Shown: positions 44,845-56,089 of the stretch, one piece after another
Numbering within the stretch: the first letter of the stretch is position 1
How the letters are laid out: each line of letters starts with the position of its first letter
Assembly (NCBI GenBank): GCA_000611775.1
Contig: KK106981.1
Span: 2,479,211 to 2,543,210 of the forward strand
DNA: 64,000 bases
Source of the DNA: Umbilicaria muhlenbergii
Taxonomy: Eukaryota; Ascomycota; Lecanoromycetes; Umbilicariales; Umbilicariaceae
Direction of reading: 5' to 3'
Made by a program: the position numbers and the translations under genes
The notes under the pieces: generated by a model
The model's database searches: none
What the model was told of the DNA's origin: nothing
The model's input: only the letters and a program-made list of their open reading frames with translations

Positions 44845-47800
44845 TCATCCCTCCTCCTTCACCGTCGTCCCCCTTTCATCCACCCCCTTCCCCTCCCCAT
44901 TTATCCCCCCTTTCACCACCCCCCTCGCCCCCTTCTCCCCCACCACAAAAACCGGCCTCCCCTCATCCAACCGATCCTGCTCCCTCCTCCACATCCTCCC
45001 ACTCCGACTCAAATCCTGAATGCGCTTCAAATAATAATCCGCCTTCTCCTCCTCCCTATCGCCCTCCTCTTCGTCGTCCAGATGTTTCTTCCTCCTCAGC
45101 TGACACGCTTGATACAGACTCCAAGCGCGCGTTTGGGGCGACACTTCGGCGATGGAGTATTCGACGGACCAGGTGTCTGTAGGGTCGAGTTTGTCCGGGC
45201 GGAGTACGTATTCGTTGTTGACTTTGTTGCGGATGGTGAGGGTGAGGGCGAGGAGGTCGGTCTGCGGGGGGGTGGAGTCGGAGGAGGCGATGGAGTCGAG
45301 GAAGCTGGCGTCGCCGGCGGTTTGGGAGTCTTCGCCTTCGCCTTCGGCTTCTGTTTCTGCTTCTGCTTTGTGGAGTGGCGTGTCGGGATCTGATGGGTCG
45401 TGGTTTGGACCTGAGGCGTCAGCTTCCCCTGGCATAGACTCGCTAGTTTCGCTGGCTTCGGTGCTGTCTTCCGCTTCTGCAATGCTGTCGAGGTCGCTTG
45501 ATTCGGTATTGGTGGTGCTTGAAGCTTCGTCGACTAGTTCTTCTTCATCACCATTCTCATCTACCTCCTCAACTTCTTCATCAATGACATCACTCTCTTC
45601 CTCGATGACCGCTTCGTCTTCTTCCTCAATGTCCGCTTCGTCCTGTTCTTCCACCTCCTCAAGCTCTTCATCAATAACATCACTCTCTTCCTCAATATCT
45701 GCTTCGTCCGCTTCTTCCGCTTCTTGTACTTCTGCATCTTCAGCGTTCTCATCCTCTTCCTCGTCCGAGATAACGTTTTCCTCGTCCTCATCCTCAACGT
45801 CTACCTCGTCGGCTGTGACTGCTGCTGTGATATCATCCGCTTCAACAAACCCTTTGCCTTCATATTGAGGACCTCGGTTGACAGTTTCGAATTGCTCAAG
45901 AGTTGTGTCGTCCTCCCGGCTATCGCTACTATGTTCTGCAGTCGCCAACAATGGCTCTTGATCCCTCCTCGAGTCCAAGGATTCCTCGTCCTTATTCATG
46001 GCTTCTTCAACCTCAGCACGGATATCTGCCCACTTATCGGCCTCTTTTGACACGCTACCCTCTTCTGCGGAATTCTTGTGCAATCCAAGGATATTGCGCT
46101 CAAATTCTGCTATCTTTTCTTTGTTCTTTGTCTGCAATTCATGCACCTGTTCCTCAGTCACAGGCTCGGCGAATATATACATAAAAGGTGTTTGAGTCTC
46201 TCGGGTTTCGATGTGGATGCGAAGAGACTAGCGGAGTGAGCATATATAAAACAGGGCAGGCGGTGACTGATGAGTGACATACCTGTTCTGGATACCTTTT
46301 CGTAGCTCTATCCAAGATTTTGTTGAGAAGATCCAAGCTCAGTTTGAACTCCTGATCTCCGATTGAAGTATCATATGGCCCATGAAGTGTCGCATCCATT
46401 TCAGGTAGACTAATGTATTGAAAGCCGAATATCCTCTCGGTGTTGTGGAAAGCCACGAAGATACCATCCATTCGACCCATTCTGACTTGTAACGAGTATT
46501 TCAAGAAGGCTGCCCGCATCATATCGAAATACTCTCGTTCAAAAGACTCAAAGTCTCCGTGACGAGTTTTGATCTGATAACCGACACCCTCCTCGTAGTT
46601 CTTTGCGTCCATACGTACCGAAATCACGGCCCTTGTCTTCAGGTCAAACATGCCAGTTCCGGGAAGGCGAGGATCATGTGCGTCGAGCTGAGAACGCATC
46701 AGAAAGTCTCCCATCGTAGAGTAGTGGAATGACTCCGGCTCATTTCGTTCTTCACTGGAGATCTGGCCAGAATTTGTCACACGGTATCGCTCGTAGTCCT
46801 CCGTGCTCAAAGTGAGTAGTTTTTCCATCGATTTCCCTAACATCATAAGGATATTCGCGGAATCAAATTCCTTATCAGCATCAATGGCGTAAGTCCCGTT
46901 TCTCCATCTAAGAAAAATTGCGGACGGAGCACGCTGGAGTTTGGTGAAGCTTCTGAGCTTATCTGGGAAGCTCCGGGAGAGCATGCTTGTATTGATTTCG
47001 CGCCACTGCGAAAGTAGGAAGTGGAAATGCGCCAGTGCGCCGGTCATACTCGACGATGAGCCCACGTATCTTTTACCGTGTGACTGAGCAAGCTCCTTGA
47101 GTGATTCGTCCCTCGAGGAAGTGATGTACTCTTTGAGCGCGTTGAAATCGAATTCAGAAACGGGCATTATGGTCTGAAGATAAGGATCAAAATTGAAGAC
47201 CCGTGATCTGGGATCTTGCAGGTGGTAAACACCGGGACTGTATGGAGTCTTAGCATCATGATCGCGGTCGCCATCTAAAAGGTAGATTGGGAGATAACAT
47301 ACTTGAAAAGCACCCGTTCAAGGCCATACGACAAGCCTGGTACAGGAGCTTGCTGGACCGGAATGGCTAAAGGTGTATCAGCGGGTGAGTTCCTGGAAGG
47401 TAAGACTTATTACATACGTGCTATATTGAGCTCAGCGGCATTTACTGTCTGGATGTCAGCCCCAACAGTGTCCTGAACATCGCCGCCTCTTTCCTGCTTG
47501 AGAGCTTCCTTGATGGACATGGCGCCGCCCATGTCGGAGAACTTGAGGGACTTTGTTCGACCTTTCCTTCCTGCGGAAACTGATTGAGAGCGTTGTCGGG
47601 CTTCTGCTAGTCGCTCCATTTTCACTTCCCGTCGAATCTCTTGATCACGACGCTCCAACGTCGCCTCGGTCGTCTTGATTACGGCATTCAAGTCCCGGGT
47701 ACCACGCACTTTGCGAGCGAGATCCCCACCAACAGTCGCTAGTCTCCGAATGAGACGACCAGAGGATGACTTTTTGCTGCGAGGAGATTTGCCGGCTTTA

Positions 47801-48573
47801 GCTTTTGAAGCCTTTGCCTTGCCCTTCGGAACTTTGCGCTTCTTGGCAATTGGATCCTTGACTGAACCGGAGTCAAGAGCTGATTCCTCTACCGATCCTC
47901 CCTCTATGTGCTCAGCGAGCTCGTCACCCTCACCACTAGAGGCTTTCGTCGACCCCTTTGCGGCCTTCTTCAACCGCTTCGCGGCCTTGACCCCAGATCC
48001 AATAGTTTCCTGCCCAGATATAACGGTATTGTCAGGACCGGCCGTGTGCTCCTCTTCCCCCTTAGGCGTCTCTTTTAGATGCTCGTTCTTGTCTGACAAC
48101 GCTGTTGAAATTTGTAGAAAAGCAGCTGCTTTGAAATCTGCCATTTTCTCCTGTAGGCTTTCCATCAAAAGCGTCGGGATTTTGGGGGCCGGAGGCCCTT
48201 TCATGACAGTAGATGACTTAGGCACCGGCAAGATAGTCTCTTGTTTCCTAGATGATGTCTTGGCCTTGGCCGCCGTTTGCTGGCGACCGCTGGCTTTGCT
48301 GACCTTGTGCTTTCCATCCTTTTTGGCCTTTGATTTCGCCGCGCCGGCAGGTTTCGATGCCCCAGACTGTCTTGCAGTCTTGGCTATAGCTTTTTCTTGT
48401 GACCAGAGGAGATCGGCGACAGAATGATCTGGGGTCGGGTATACTCCAATTGCATCTGTAGATTTGAATCGTAATAGTTGCCTACTCGGGGCGAATGATC
48501 GGCTGAGCAAACAGGACAGACAGACATAGTTTTGATTGGGCTTGAAGGCACCTCTTATAGAATAGGAACTCAT
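44845..48573 (-). CDS. PET127: PET127, mitochondrial RNA processing/turnover factor
   Basis: Mitochondrial membrane-associated protein needed for 5' processing and stability of mitochondrial mRNAs in yeast. Four exons: 48573-47418, 47366-47303, 47237-46283 and 46227-44845; 1,185 residues, total length divisible by three. Start chosen at MSSYSIRGAFKP because a positively charged, import-like segment follows (LLSRSFAPSRQLLRFKS); an earlier in-frame ATG is at 48732. The N-terminal 400 residues are Lys/Ser-rich. The conserved core runs from LSYGLERVLFNPGVYHLQDPR through GTGMFDLKTRAVISVRMD to IFVAFHNTERIFGFQYISL. It resumes after a long acidic insert at VNNEYVLRPDKLDPTDTWSVEY. That insert contains two near copies of IEEESDVIDEE. 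Confidence 0.93.
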
Positions 48574-49359
48574 GCAGTGCCGGCCAAAGAAGTGTCGGTG
48601 GGATTCTTTTGGCTCTGCTACTGCTTCAAGGTCAAAGGCCGAATGGTGAAAGTCGAGTCTGAGGGTGCGGAATGATGGGCGCCCCAAATCTCGCGACGCG
48701 GAGGGAGCATAAATTATGTGGACAAGGATCATACAAGTACAGCCTCCTCAGCCTAGGCTTTTAGTGCCGCGCCTTGAGTACACTGCACCTGCATCTACTA
48801 CGTCCTCACTGGCTGTTCATATAGTATACTGTCAAAGTCACAGCAGCATTGAGATCAAAAGCATCATACTGAAGTTATGCGCCACCTATATTGACTAAAG
48901 GAGAAGAGATCGAGCCCTTTGATCCATTGATACCTATTGTGTAGCAAAGCCATTAAGCCAATCGCAAGCACGGGAACCTCTCATCCCCGTGAACAGGGTC
49001 CGTCTAGCTCCTTTCTCAAAGTAAGAGACAAGCCCATAATATTGAGGCAGAAAAGTCGGTATTATGCATTGCAATATCCCCCTCTGGATCGTGCCTTGAC
49101 TCGATAATTGTATTGCCTATGATGAACACGGAACACATGAAGAGCGGAAATGAATCGCTGTGCCCAATGTCCTCCTTAACTCATGTTCCAATCCCATACT
49201 TGTATTTGTAGTCTTTGTGATAACCAAAGCATGGACAGAGCCGATAATTGACGCTGTACATATTGGACCCATATCCCAGTTCACTGGTCACACTACCTTT
49301 GATGGTTATGAAAAGCCTGCAGAACAGAACGGGACGCTATACAACCAGCCCAGCCCTCG
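48574..49359. other. Intergenic
   Basis: PET127 upstream region and the 3' flank of the unknown gene. An in-frame extension of PET127 to 48732 is possible. No other gene supported. Confidence 0.45.
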
Positions 49360-50109
49360 CTATGGAAATACCGGCCACGGCGCTTGTGGGTCGGCGTAAA
49401 GCAAGACGATGTCCACACTTCTGCCCTCCAACAGCATACGAAAATAAAGACGCGCATCCCATTCTCCCTGATAGACAAGCGAGGCGTATCCGTAGTTCCG
49501 TAAGTAATGGGCAAAACTTACCCGTTCGTGCGACGACAGACCTTCGAGAACTGTCCGCAGCTTTTCGGATCCGAGATCGTCGGGGCTAGTATCGTCAACT
49601 AACTCCATAGCACTAACAAGAGCAGGTGACCGCGGCGTCCTCAAGGCCATCTCGTCGACTCGAGGAATGATTTCCGGCGGTCCGTCAAGGCGATGGAGAG
49701 TTTTAGGGATTTGAGGATATTCTTGTTGCACGACCTGGCTAATCGTTGCGTCGATTTCCTCCACCATAGCACATGGCTGGTGGGAAACTAATGCTCCTCT
49801 AGCGTCCACGATTTCACGGTTACATGGCCAGAAGGCATGGTCCAAAATGTCGGCTACGTAAACGGCGTCGGAACGGAGACGAATCAGTCGCTGTAATAAG
49901 TCCTTGATCGAGTCCTCCGTCACAACGTCACGGAGACTAGTGGGCTCGAGCGGCATGATCAATGAGGCTTCAAAAATGGTAGGACCATTGCGACCAGCGA
50001 ATCCAGATTGATCCCCGTGGCTTGTCGAGTTGACTGTCTCTGAAGAAGGCCCCGAGGCGGGAGCTTCTGCTGGAACAATACGGAGAGAGGAAGAACTTGA
50101 GTCTGTCAT
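49360..50109 (-). CDS. Hypothetical protein, 249 residues
   Basis: Start chosen at MTDSSSSSLRIVPAEAP; the same frame is open further upstream to 50259. The middle looks helical and constrained (DVVTEDSIKDLLQRLIRLRSDAVYVADILDHAFW, about 60-90) with HQPCAMVEEIDATISQVVQQ and ELVDDTSPDDLGSEKLRTVLEGL after it. A perfect GTAAGT donor-like site lies in the frame after SSHER (about 49,522), so the last 45 residues may be intron and a further exon may exist. No domain recognised. Fairly likely to be real from length and composition. Confidence 0.6.
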   Translation of the reverse strand: MTDSSSSSLRIVPAEAPASGPSSETVNSTSHGDQSGFAGRNGPTIFEASLIMPLEPTSLRDVVTEDSIKDLLQRLIRLRSDAVYVADILDHAFWPCNREIVDARGALVSHQPCAMVEEIDATISQVVQQEYPQIPKTLHRLDGPPEIIPRVDEMALRTPRSPALVSAMELVDDTSPDDLGSEKLRTVLEGLSSHERVSFAHYLRNYGYASLVYQGEWDARLYFRMLLEGRSVDIVLLYADPQAPWPVFP

Positions 50110-50662
50110 GCTTGGCAGGGAAGTAAGAGAGGCAAGCAAAACTAATGCACAGGACTGCGAAGAATGTGTAGTGATGTCGAATACGGTAAATGAAAAGACG
50201 TATTTATACAACCGGTCTTTGTTCTCGTTGCTGCTGTTGTCGTTGTCTGACGAGATCAAGCCGAAATGCTGTTCTTGCGGTATGCAAAGAGGAAGCGTTA
50301 TCTACGTGGCAACCGCCATCAAGTGAATCACCGATTAGTACACGTTGTTAGCGTTCTTCGTAAATAGTCAGTAAGTGACGCAGAGGATGACGATAGATGT
50401 GCAACAAAGGAGTGTTCCGGCCGGATGCAATACACGAAGTCGTTTCAGTAAATCGATATGCACTCGTGTAAGTCACCTGTTCCTGCGACACAGAAGAGTT
50501 CGCTGTCACATTAACGTCAAAAGTGAAAGAGGGAAATAATGAGACGAGGTAGCGAATGCTTCTGTCATTGGAGAAGAGCCTAGAACTCAGAGCTATCCCA
50601 AACGCTAAGCTTAGCCACTGGTACAAAGCGAGTTTCAGTCTGGATGCCAACCCTAATGGCAG
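50110..50662. other. Intergenic
   Basis: Upstream of the hypothetical gene and downstream of VPS68. No supported gene. Confidence 0.5.
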
Positions 50663-51357
50663 TCACAACGCTAGGTTATAAGTATAGTCGTCTTCCATGT
50701 TCTGCGATACCCACAGCACGACGGAGCTAGTGAATGATCAGTCTATATCGACACAGGCGTAGACAGCGGTTCAAACCTTAGCATGATCAAGCCATTTGCA
50801 ATCACATTCGCAATCCCAAAGTACAGCGTTGGAAACGGATAATCGGGAACAACATATTTGAGTACCAGCACCGCCTAACCATCATTTTGTTAGTGTCATT
50901 ACTAATCATCAAAAGTCTCGCATTCTACTCACCACTGAGCCCGCCAAACCACCGGCCATAAGCGCGAAACCCAAGAACAGCACCAGTCTAGCTTTCCAAG
51001 CAACGCCTGATCCCGAATAGCTGAAGCTATCTGCGCTCAGCCGGGTCTTCTCTATCGAGTTGATAACCAGCATGCCAAGGGCCGAGCAGATGCCTGGTAC
51101 CCAGTCGACGAATTTGATGTGGACGTCTGATCCGTTCCTGGCGGAGTGGGAGAAGGTCGAGGCATCGATGAAGAAGAAGAATCCGAGGGAGAACTGTAAT
51201 ACAAAGTAAGAGTCATACTTGAAAGGAGACGGCTAGCAGATAGAGTCGGGCAAGATGGACTTACCAGGGCGCCAGCAAGATAGACACCTGCTGTCCTTGT
51301 GTTGGGGCTATTCAACCACTGGGGCTTTGGGAAGCGGAAGAGTCGGTGGCTTGACAT
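50663..51357 (-). CDS. VPS68: VPS68/TMEM50 family membrane protein (UPF0220)
   Basis: Four-helix membrane protein; yeast Vps68 works with ESCRT components at the endosome. Four exons: 51357-51265, 51193-50933, 50874-50777 and 50726-50663; 171 residues. Motifs: FPKPQWLNSPNTRTAGVYLAGAL, then GFFFFIDASTF, FVDWVPGICSALGMLVINSI, GSGVAWKARLVLFLGFALMAGG and, after the last splice, LSSVVLWVSQNMEDDYTYNL. All joins keep frame. Reading through the third intron would end with an early TAG and lose the last helix. Confidence 0.95.
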
Positions 51358-52057
51358 GGCGAGAGATTGGCGTCTATATTTCGTTGATGAAGATGAAGCT
51401 TGGACTTTCGTGAGAAATCTCGTATACGCAAGGGCGTGCTGATGGCTGTAGACTAGTAAGGTAGGTGTGAGGGTTCGCGGAGTAGTCAAGGTGAGGCTGA
51501 CTTGGCCGCGGCAGCAGCAGGGATATCGCACCGCCGCTTGCCTTAAGCGGAAAGGTGGACAACACTCTTGGCGCTCAGAATGTCAGGTACATGGACACCG
51601 CCCGTAATTTACTACCATAACTGCCGCTATAAACTGTGATACTCCACGGTTTAGGAAGATGCATCATTCAAGTCACATACCCGATAGATCAATCATGAGC
51701 CCGTAATCAGTAACTTAGTCGTGAGTTATAAATCCAAATTCAGAAACAGTCTACCTCTGTGCGACATCTGCAAAAGAAATCTTCTTGCGAGCCGAACTGC
51801 GAACTAACCCACAAAAATGTCCTACCAAATACGGCTTGGCGACTGTGATCTTGTCTTGAACTGTGCTATATTCCAAAGGCAAGTCAAGATAACAGTATTG
51901 GAAGCATGAACCCTAAAGTTGTATGGATGTTTTGCGGTCAAGGCTGAATCGTGAATTCTGCTGGCAAAAAGTCTTGACCGCTTTGATAAAGATCTCCGTG
52001 CCGAAATCGTGAGGCACCAGACGGTAACCCGTTCTTAACAATTCTCACACTCTCACC
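51358..52057. other. Divergent promoter region, VPS68 / LOC1
   Basis: 700 bases between divergent starts. No gene recognised. Confidence 0.45.
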
Positions 52058-52770
52058 ATGGCACCAAACAGAGGTCCACCAAAAAAGACTGGCTCAGCAA
52101 AATCCACTAAAGGCCGCAAAACCTCGAGTAGGCCTGGCGCTCTCGGTGCAAACACCAAGAACCGTGTGTCAAAAAAGACGAAAGCTCCCCCACCAAAGCA
52201 ACAAAAGACAAAGTCAACCACAGGACCACAGAAGAAGAAGCGCAGAGTGTACACCGAAAAAGAGTTAGGCTTGCCAAAGCTGAACATGATCACTCCAGTG
52301 GGGGTCGAGAAACCACGCGGAAAGAAGAAAGGCAAAGTCTTCGTTGATGATAGGGTACGCGCATTCTGGATTGCCCATGAGTGAGGATTGTCTTGATCAA
52401 AGGGTTGAGACTAATTGCGGCTTTATTATAGGAGAGTATGATGACTATACTGGCTATTGTCAACGCGGACAAGGAAGGGCAAATAGAGAGCAAGATGATG
52501 AAGAGTCGGCAAATGGAAGAAATAAGAGAGGCCAGAAAGAAGGAGGCAGAGGCGAGGCAAGAGCAGCGGAAGTCTAAGCTCGTATGGAAGCCTGAGCACG
52601 CCATGCAGCGGGAGTCTGAGCTAATTACGATGTAGGAGGAAACAAAGGACTCAATACGGAAGAAACGAAAGCGAAGAACTGATGATGGCCGCGGCCACGA
52701 AGCTCCAGAGTTGGAGTCTAAGTCCCCCAAAGGCTCGAAGGCTGGGAGAAAACGGGTGTCATTTGCATAG
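52058..52770 (+). CDS. LOC1: LOC1, nucleolar 60S assembly and mRNA-localisation factor
   Basis: Basic RNA-binding protein that joins pre-60S particles and, in yeast, helps ASH1 mRNA localisation. Exons 52058-52354, 52432-52581 and 52636-52770; 193 residues. Lys/Ser/Pro-rich N-terminus, then the family core: [40 protein letters not shown] and [20 protein letters not shown]. After the last splice comes [17 protein letters not shown]. Highly basic throughout. Convergent with the EHT1-like gene; only 51 bases separate the stops. Confidence 0.93.
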
Positions 52771-52821
52771 CCGGGTGCTAGAAAGGGTCGCGTTGGAATG
52801 GGATTCTATTGCTATCTATGA

Positions 52822-54405
52822 TTACGGCTCTATATGCATCTGCAGCTTCCGGCGCATGGGGTCATAATCCGGCCATTTCGATGCTATCTCAGCGCTCTTG
52901 GGGCTGATTCGGCCATCGCCCCGGTCTTCAGCAGGGAAATCGATTTCTTCTGCCATCCTCATGAGGAACTGGGTTGCCTTCCACGCATGTCAGTCTGAGT
53001 TCAGCCACAAAGCCAGATAGTTTCCTACAGGTTTTGCGAACCATCTTCCTCCGCCTAACTCGAACCAGCCCAAATGGCCACCCATGGAGGTCGTACACAG
53101 CACGGTATACGGGTTCTGTTTGAACTCTTCGAATGGGATTGCTTCTTTGGCGGCGATCTGCGGTGTACAATCAGAATTTACGCAGGACCATTCATGCACT
53201 CAGACATTAGGGCTACCAACCGGGTCATCGGCAGCGTTTATGCCGAAGAGAGGGATCTTGACGGCAAGGAGTGAGTCAGATGATGATGCATCACGGTAAT
53301 ATGCATTCTCGGTGGGATATCCCCAGGTTGGCCCTTGAAGGTGTCTATGCAATTAGCATATCTTACTGGATCATCCAACATGATACCTACCGGTCGAATT
53401 CATGCAGGTACTTGATCCTCCGCACTTTCTCGACGTCTATTTGTGGATTCTTAGATATTTGTTCAACGTGACTATGAGAGACTAGTCAGCCGAGTAACAA
53501 TCCTGGCACGTGGCTTCATAAAAGACAGACTCTTCAAACACCTTCTTGATGTTCCTGCCCATGATTTTCGAGTATACCCCCAGGCCAAGCCATGAGCGCT
53601 GCAGGAATTGGTTTCCCGTCTCAAGATTCCATGGGTTGGAGACGACTACAGCAGCTTTCAGAATACAGTCGCCGCCCTCTTCACCCAAATACTACGCGTT
53701 GAATGCACACATCAGAACGAAGTGAATCATCAAACAATTCAATACTATTCTGCTCATTGTACGTACATTCGTCAAGATATTCGCACCAAGAGAATAGCCA
53801 ATAGCGAACAACGGCCTATTCGGAAACGTCTTCCTCAACCACTTCACCACCTGCCGCACATCCCACGTCGCCCTGGCATTATACAAAATCGTGCTCGTAA
53901 CCGCACTATTCGCGCACCCTCGTGAGTTCACCACACATGCCTCCCAGTTCGCCTTGCCTAAGAGCACCAAGACGTGGCGGAGATAGATCTCGTACGAGCC
54001 TCCACTTAGGCCGTGCAGGGTTATGAGCATGGGTTTGTTATCGAGGGAGGCGATGTTGTCGAATTCTTTGGCGGTGAAGTGCGCTGTGCGAGGAGGTAGA
54101 GAGGTATCTGTGTCTTCATATGGGGGGACCACGAAGTCAACGGTAAAGGTGCCGGCGTAGGCGGGGTCGGAGGCTTCGAATACATGGCGCTTGTAGTAGG
54201 TGGGAATGTCTTGGGGTTTTACGGCCGTCCAGAGGGTTTGCAGGTGGCCGTTGAACAGTAGCGGGTTGAGATGACATGGTGGTGTTGCGGTCTCGCAGAT
54301 CTCTAGGAGGTCTGTGTTAGAGCCGTCCTTGGTAAGGAGTTGCAGGGGGTTTGCGTGGTGGTAGAAGGTGGTTTTGGCGTGCCCTAGTAACCAGGATAGA
54401 TCCAT
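52822..54405 (-). CDS. EHT1: Alpha/beta-hydrolase, EHT1/EEB1-like acyltransferase-esterase
   Basis: Related to yeast Eht1/Eeb1, which make medium-chain fatty-acid ethyl esters and hydrolyse them, and to bacterial YheT. Six exons: 54405-53767, 53691-53531, 53471-53391, 53344-53221, 53157-53029 and 52977-52822; 429 residues. Catalytic parts: nucleophile Ser205 in GYSLGAN, oxyanion region LITLHGLSGGSYE, acid in GINAADDP, and His in SMGGHLGWFE. The joins rebuild HEFDRHLQGPTWGYPTENAYYRDAS. The last acceptor is AAG (GTGGAAG), chosen because TGA lies in frame just before it. A skew switch lies in exon 1 at about 53,945. Confidence 0.92.
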
Positions 54406-54665
54406 GATTCCGGTCTGTTGGTAAACGCAGCTTCGGGTCCGAAAGCCTCACTATTATACTGCTGTTCTTGCCATTGAGTATTATGCAGCACTGTAAAGCT
54501 TGGAAATACTGTTCGTGTGGGTTCGAGTATTTTTTTCCGACAGCTCGCATGGTTAGAAGTATATCAATGACGACAGGATTATATTGGCAAACGCTAGAAT
54601 TATGGTACAGAGCAACATCTCTACCTCACCAGCTCATCCATATTACCGTACCCTAAATATCAAAC

Positions 54666-55742
54666 ATGTCTGAGCGAGCGCTGAACCATCGTCGAACTCA
54701 CAATCTTTTACTGATTCAGAGACTACTCAATCTTCGAGATGCTGCATCGCCGTTCACACTAATCCTTGACTCTTTAGAGCAGTCTGTAAAGCCTCTGCTT
54801 TGGGAGTACATAAAACGATCAAAGGTGCCACACCAAAACGCTATTTTCTATTACTGTCTTCTTATATTAATATGTACAGTCTGTTCAAACTCGTGTCATA
54901 TATGTATCCTTCGAAACCCTACGCCAACCTCATGGAGTTGATGTTTTCGTTCGAGCAAGGAGAAAAACCCCTGTGGAATTACACAAGGAACTCATAAAAG
55001 AAGTTTCATCATCTCCTAGTATGACTGACATTGCTCAATATGTATCTTATCCTAGCGTAGCTTACGAATGTCTTCAGGATCACTGATCATCATTGATACA
55101 CTTTACCCACTTGCCTCAACAGCAGCTCTGAACTTGCCCTCCTGGCTGTCAAGTCTTCTTTCCCCACAGATTTCTCTTGTGGCTGTCTATCATCAGGATG
55201 TACCACTTCAAGTGACTGGCTCGTCTCCATATGTACCCCATCCTCTTGTACTTCTCAGATTTTTAGCTACGACAATCTTATGTGTACATTCTCTGGCCCA
55301 GACCATAGCTCGAAAGCAAGCAGCAGACAAGAGCCTTGCCGAGCCAGTCTTTGGCCTCATGGAGGAGATTGAGGGCGTTGTAAAGGGTATGCAAGGCAAT
55401 GATCGGAGAGGCGTTGTACTCGAGATGGAGCACAGACGCAAGAGTGGACGGGGAATAACTGAGTGGTTCTTCGTACCCGCCAATACCGTTAAGGAGAAGA
55501 TTGTACTCCTGGAGGACCATCCCCTGTATCGTCAACAGCCAGCTGAGAAGGATATAAGAGATGAGCCGGAGAGTATAGATGCAACATTCGATCTGGGCCT
55601 TACGGAGAAACAGAGAAGGGATAGGGAAGGCGTGGTGCTACCTTACTTCGATGCACAAAAGGATGGTGGAGGGGTAGGAGGCAGGATTTTATATGATATG
55701 GGCGTTGAGGACGATTTCGATGAAGAGGAAGATGAGATATAG
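54666..55742 (+). CDS. ELP5: Elongator complex subunit 5 (ELP5/IKI1)
   Basis: RecA-like subunit of the Elp4-Elp5-Elp6 ring of Elongator, which modifies wobble uridines in tRNA. Exons 54666-54824, 54880-55018 and 55078-55742; 320 residues. N-terminal region NLLLIQRLLNLRDAASPFTLILDSLEQS, then VQTRVIYVSFETL, then SLIIIDTLYPLA and LVAVYHQDVP in exon 3. The conserved C-terminus has TFDLGLTEKQRRDREGVVLPYFDAQ and ends acidic (FDEEEDEI). The second intron (A|GTATGA..TTCAG) was chosen because reading through it meets TGA. Confidence 0.9.
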
Positions 55743-56089
55743 TCTGAGGATATGCAACGGAATACCTGGCAAACCTGTGTTCGTGACCGCAAAGAAGTAC
55801 AGCGAGATATTGGTGTTTCGATTCCTGTAGTCTCACATGCGAAGGTAGTAAGCCTCGAAGTCGTAGTGAAGTAGGCAGTGAAAGGAAGGTAAGCGTGCAA
55901 CACAGCGACACCTCCTTACAAAGTGAATCTAGAATTCCAATGACTCACCATTGTGCCTCTGAGCTCTGGCTGAAAACCACTGATTATACATAATGAAGTA
56001 TTACCCTCAGGGAGGAGGGACTGAGGGACTCGAGGGACTGTCTTTAATCCTGCGCAAACAGCAACTACCGGCCGCCGTAGGTGACGAAC
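55743..56089. other. Intergenic
   Basis: 347 bases between tandem genes ELP5 and SNRNP27. Presumed terminator and promoter; nothing specific seen. Confidence 0.45.

Noticed and set aside
45152-45868. 238-codon + strand open frame rich in Ser
   Set aside because: Antisense image of the Asp/Glu-rich PET127 insert; poly-Ser is the expected reverse reading.
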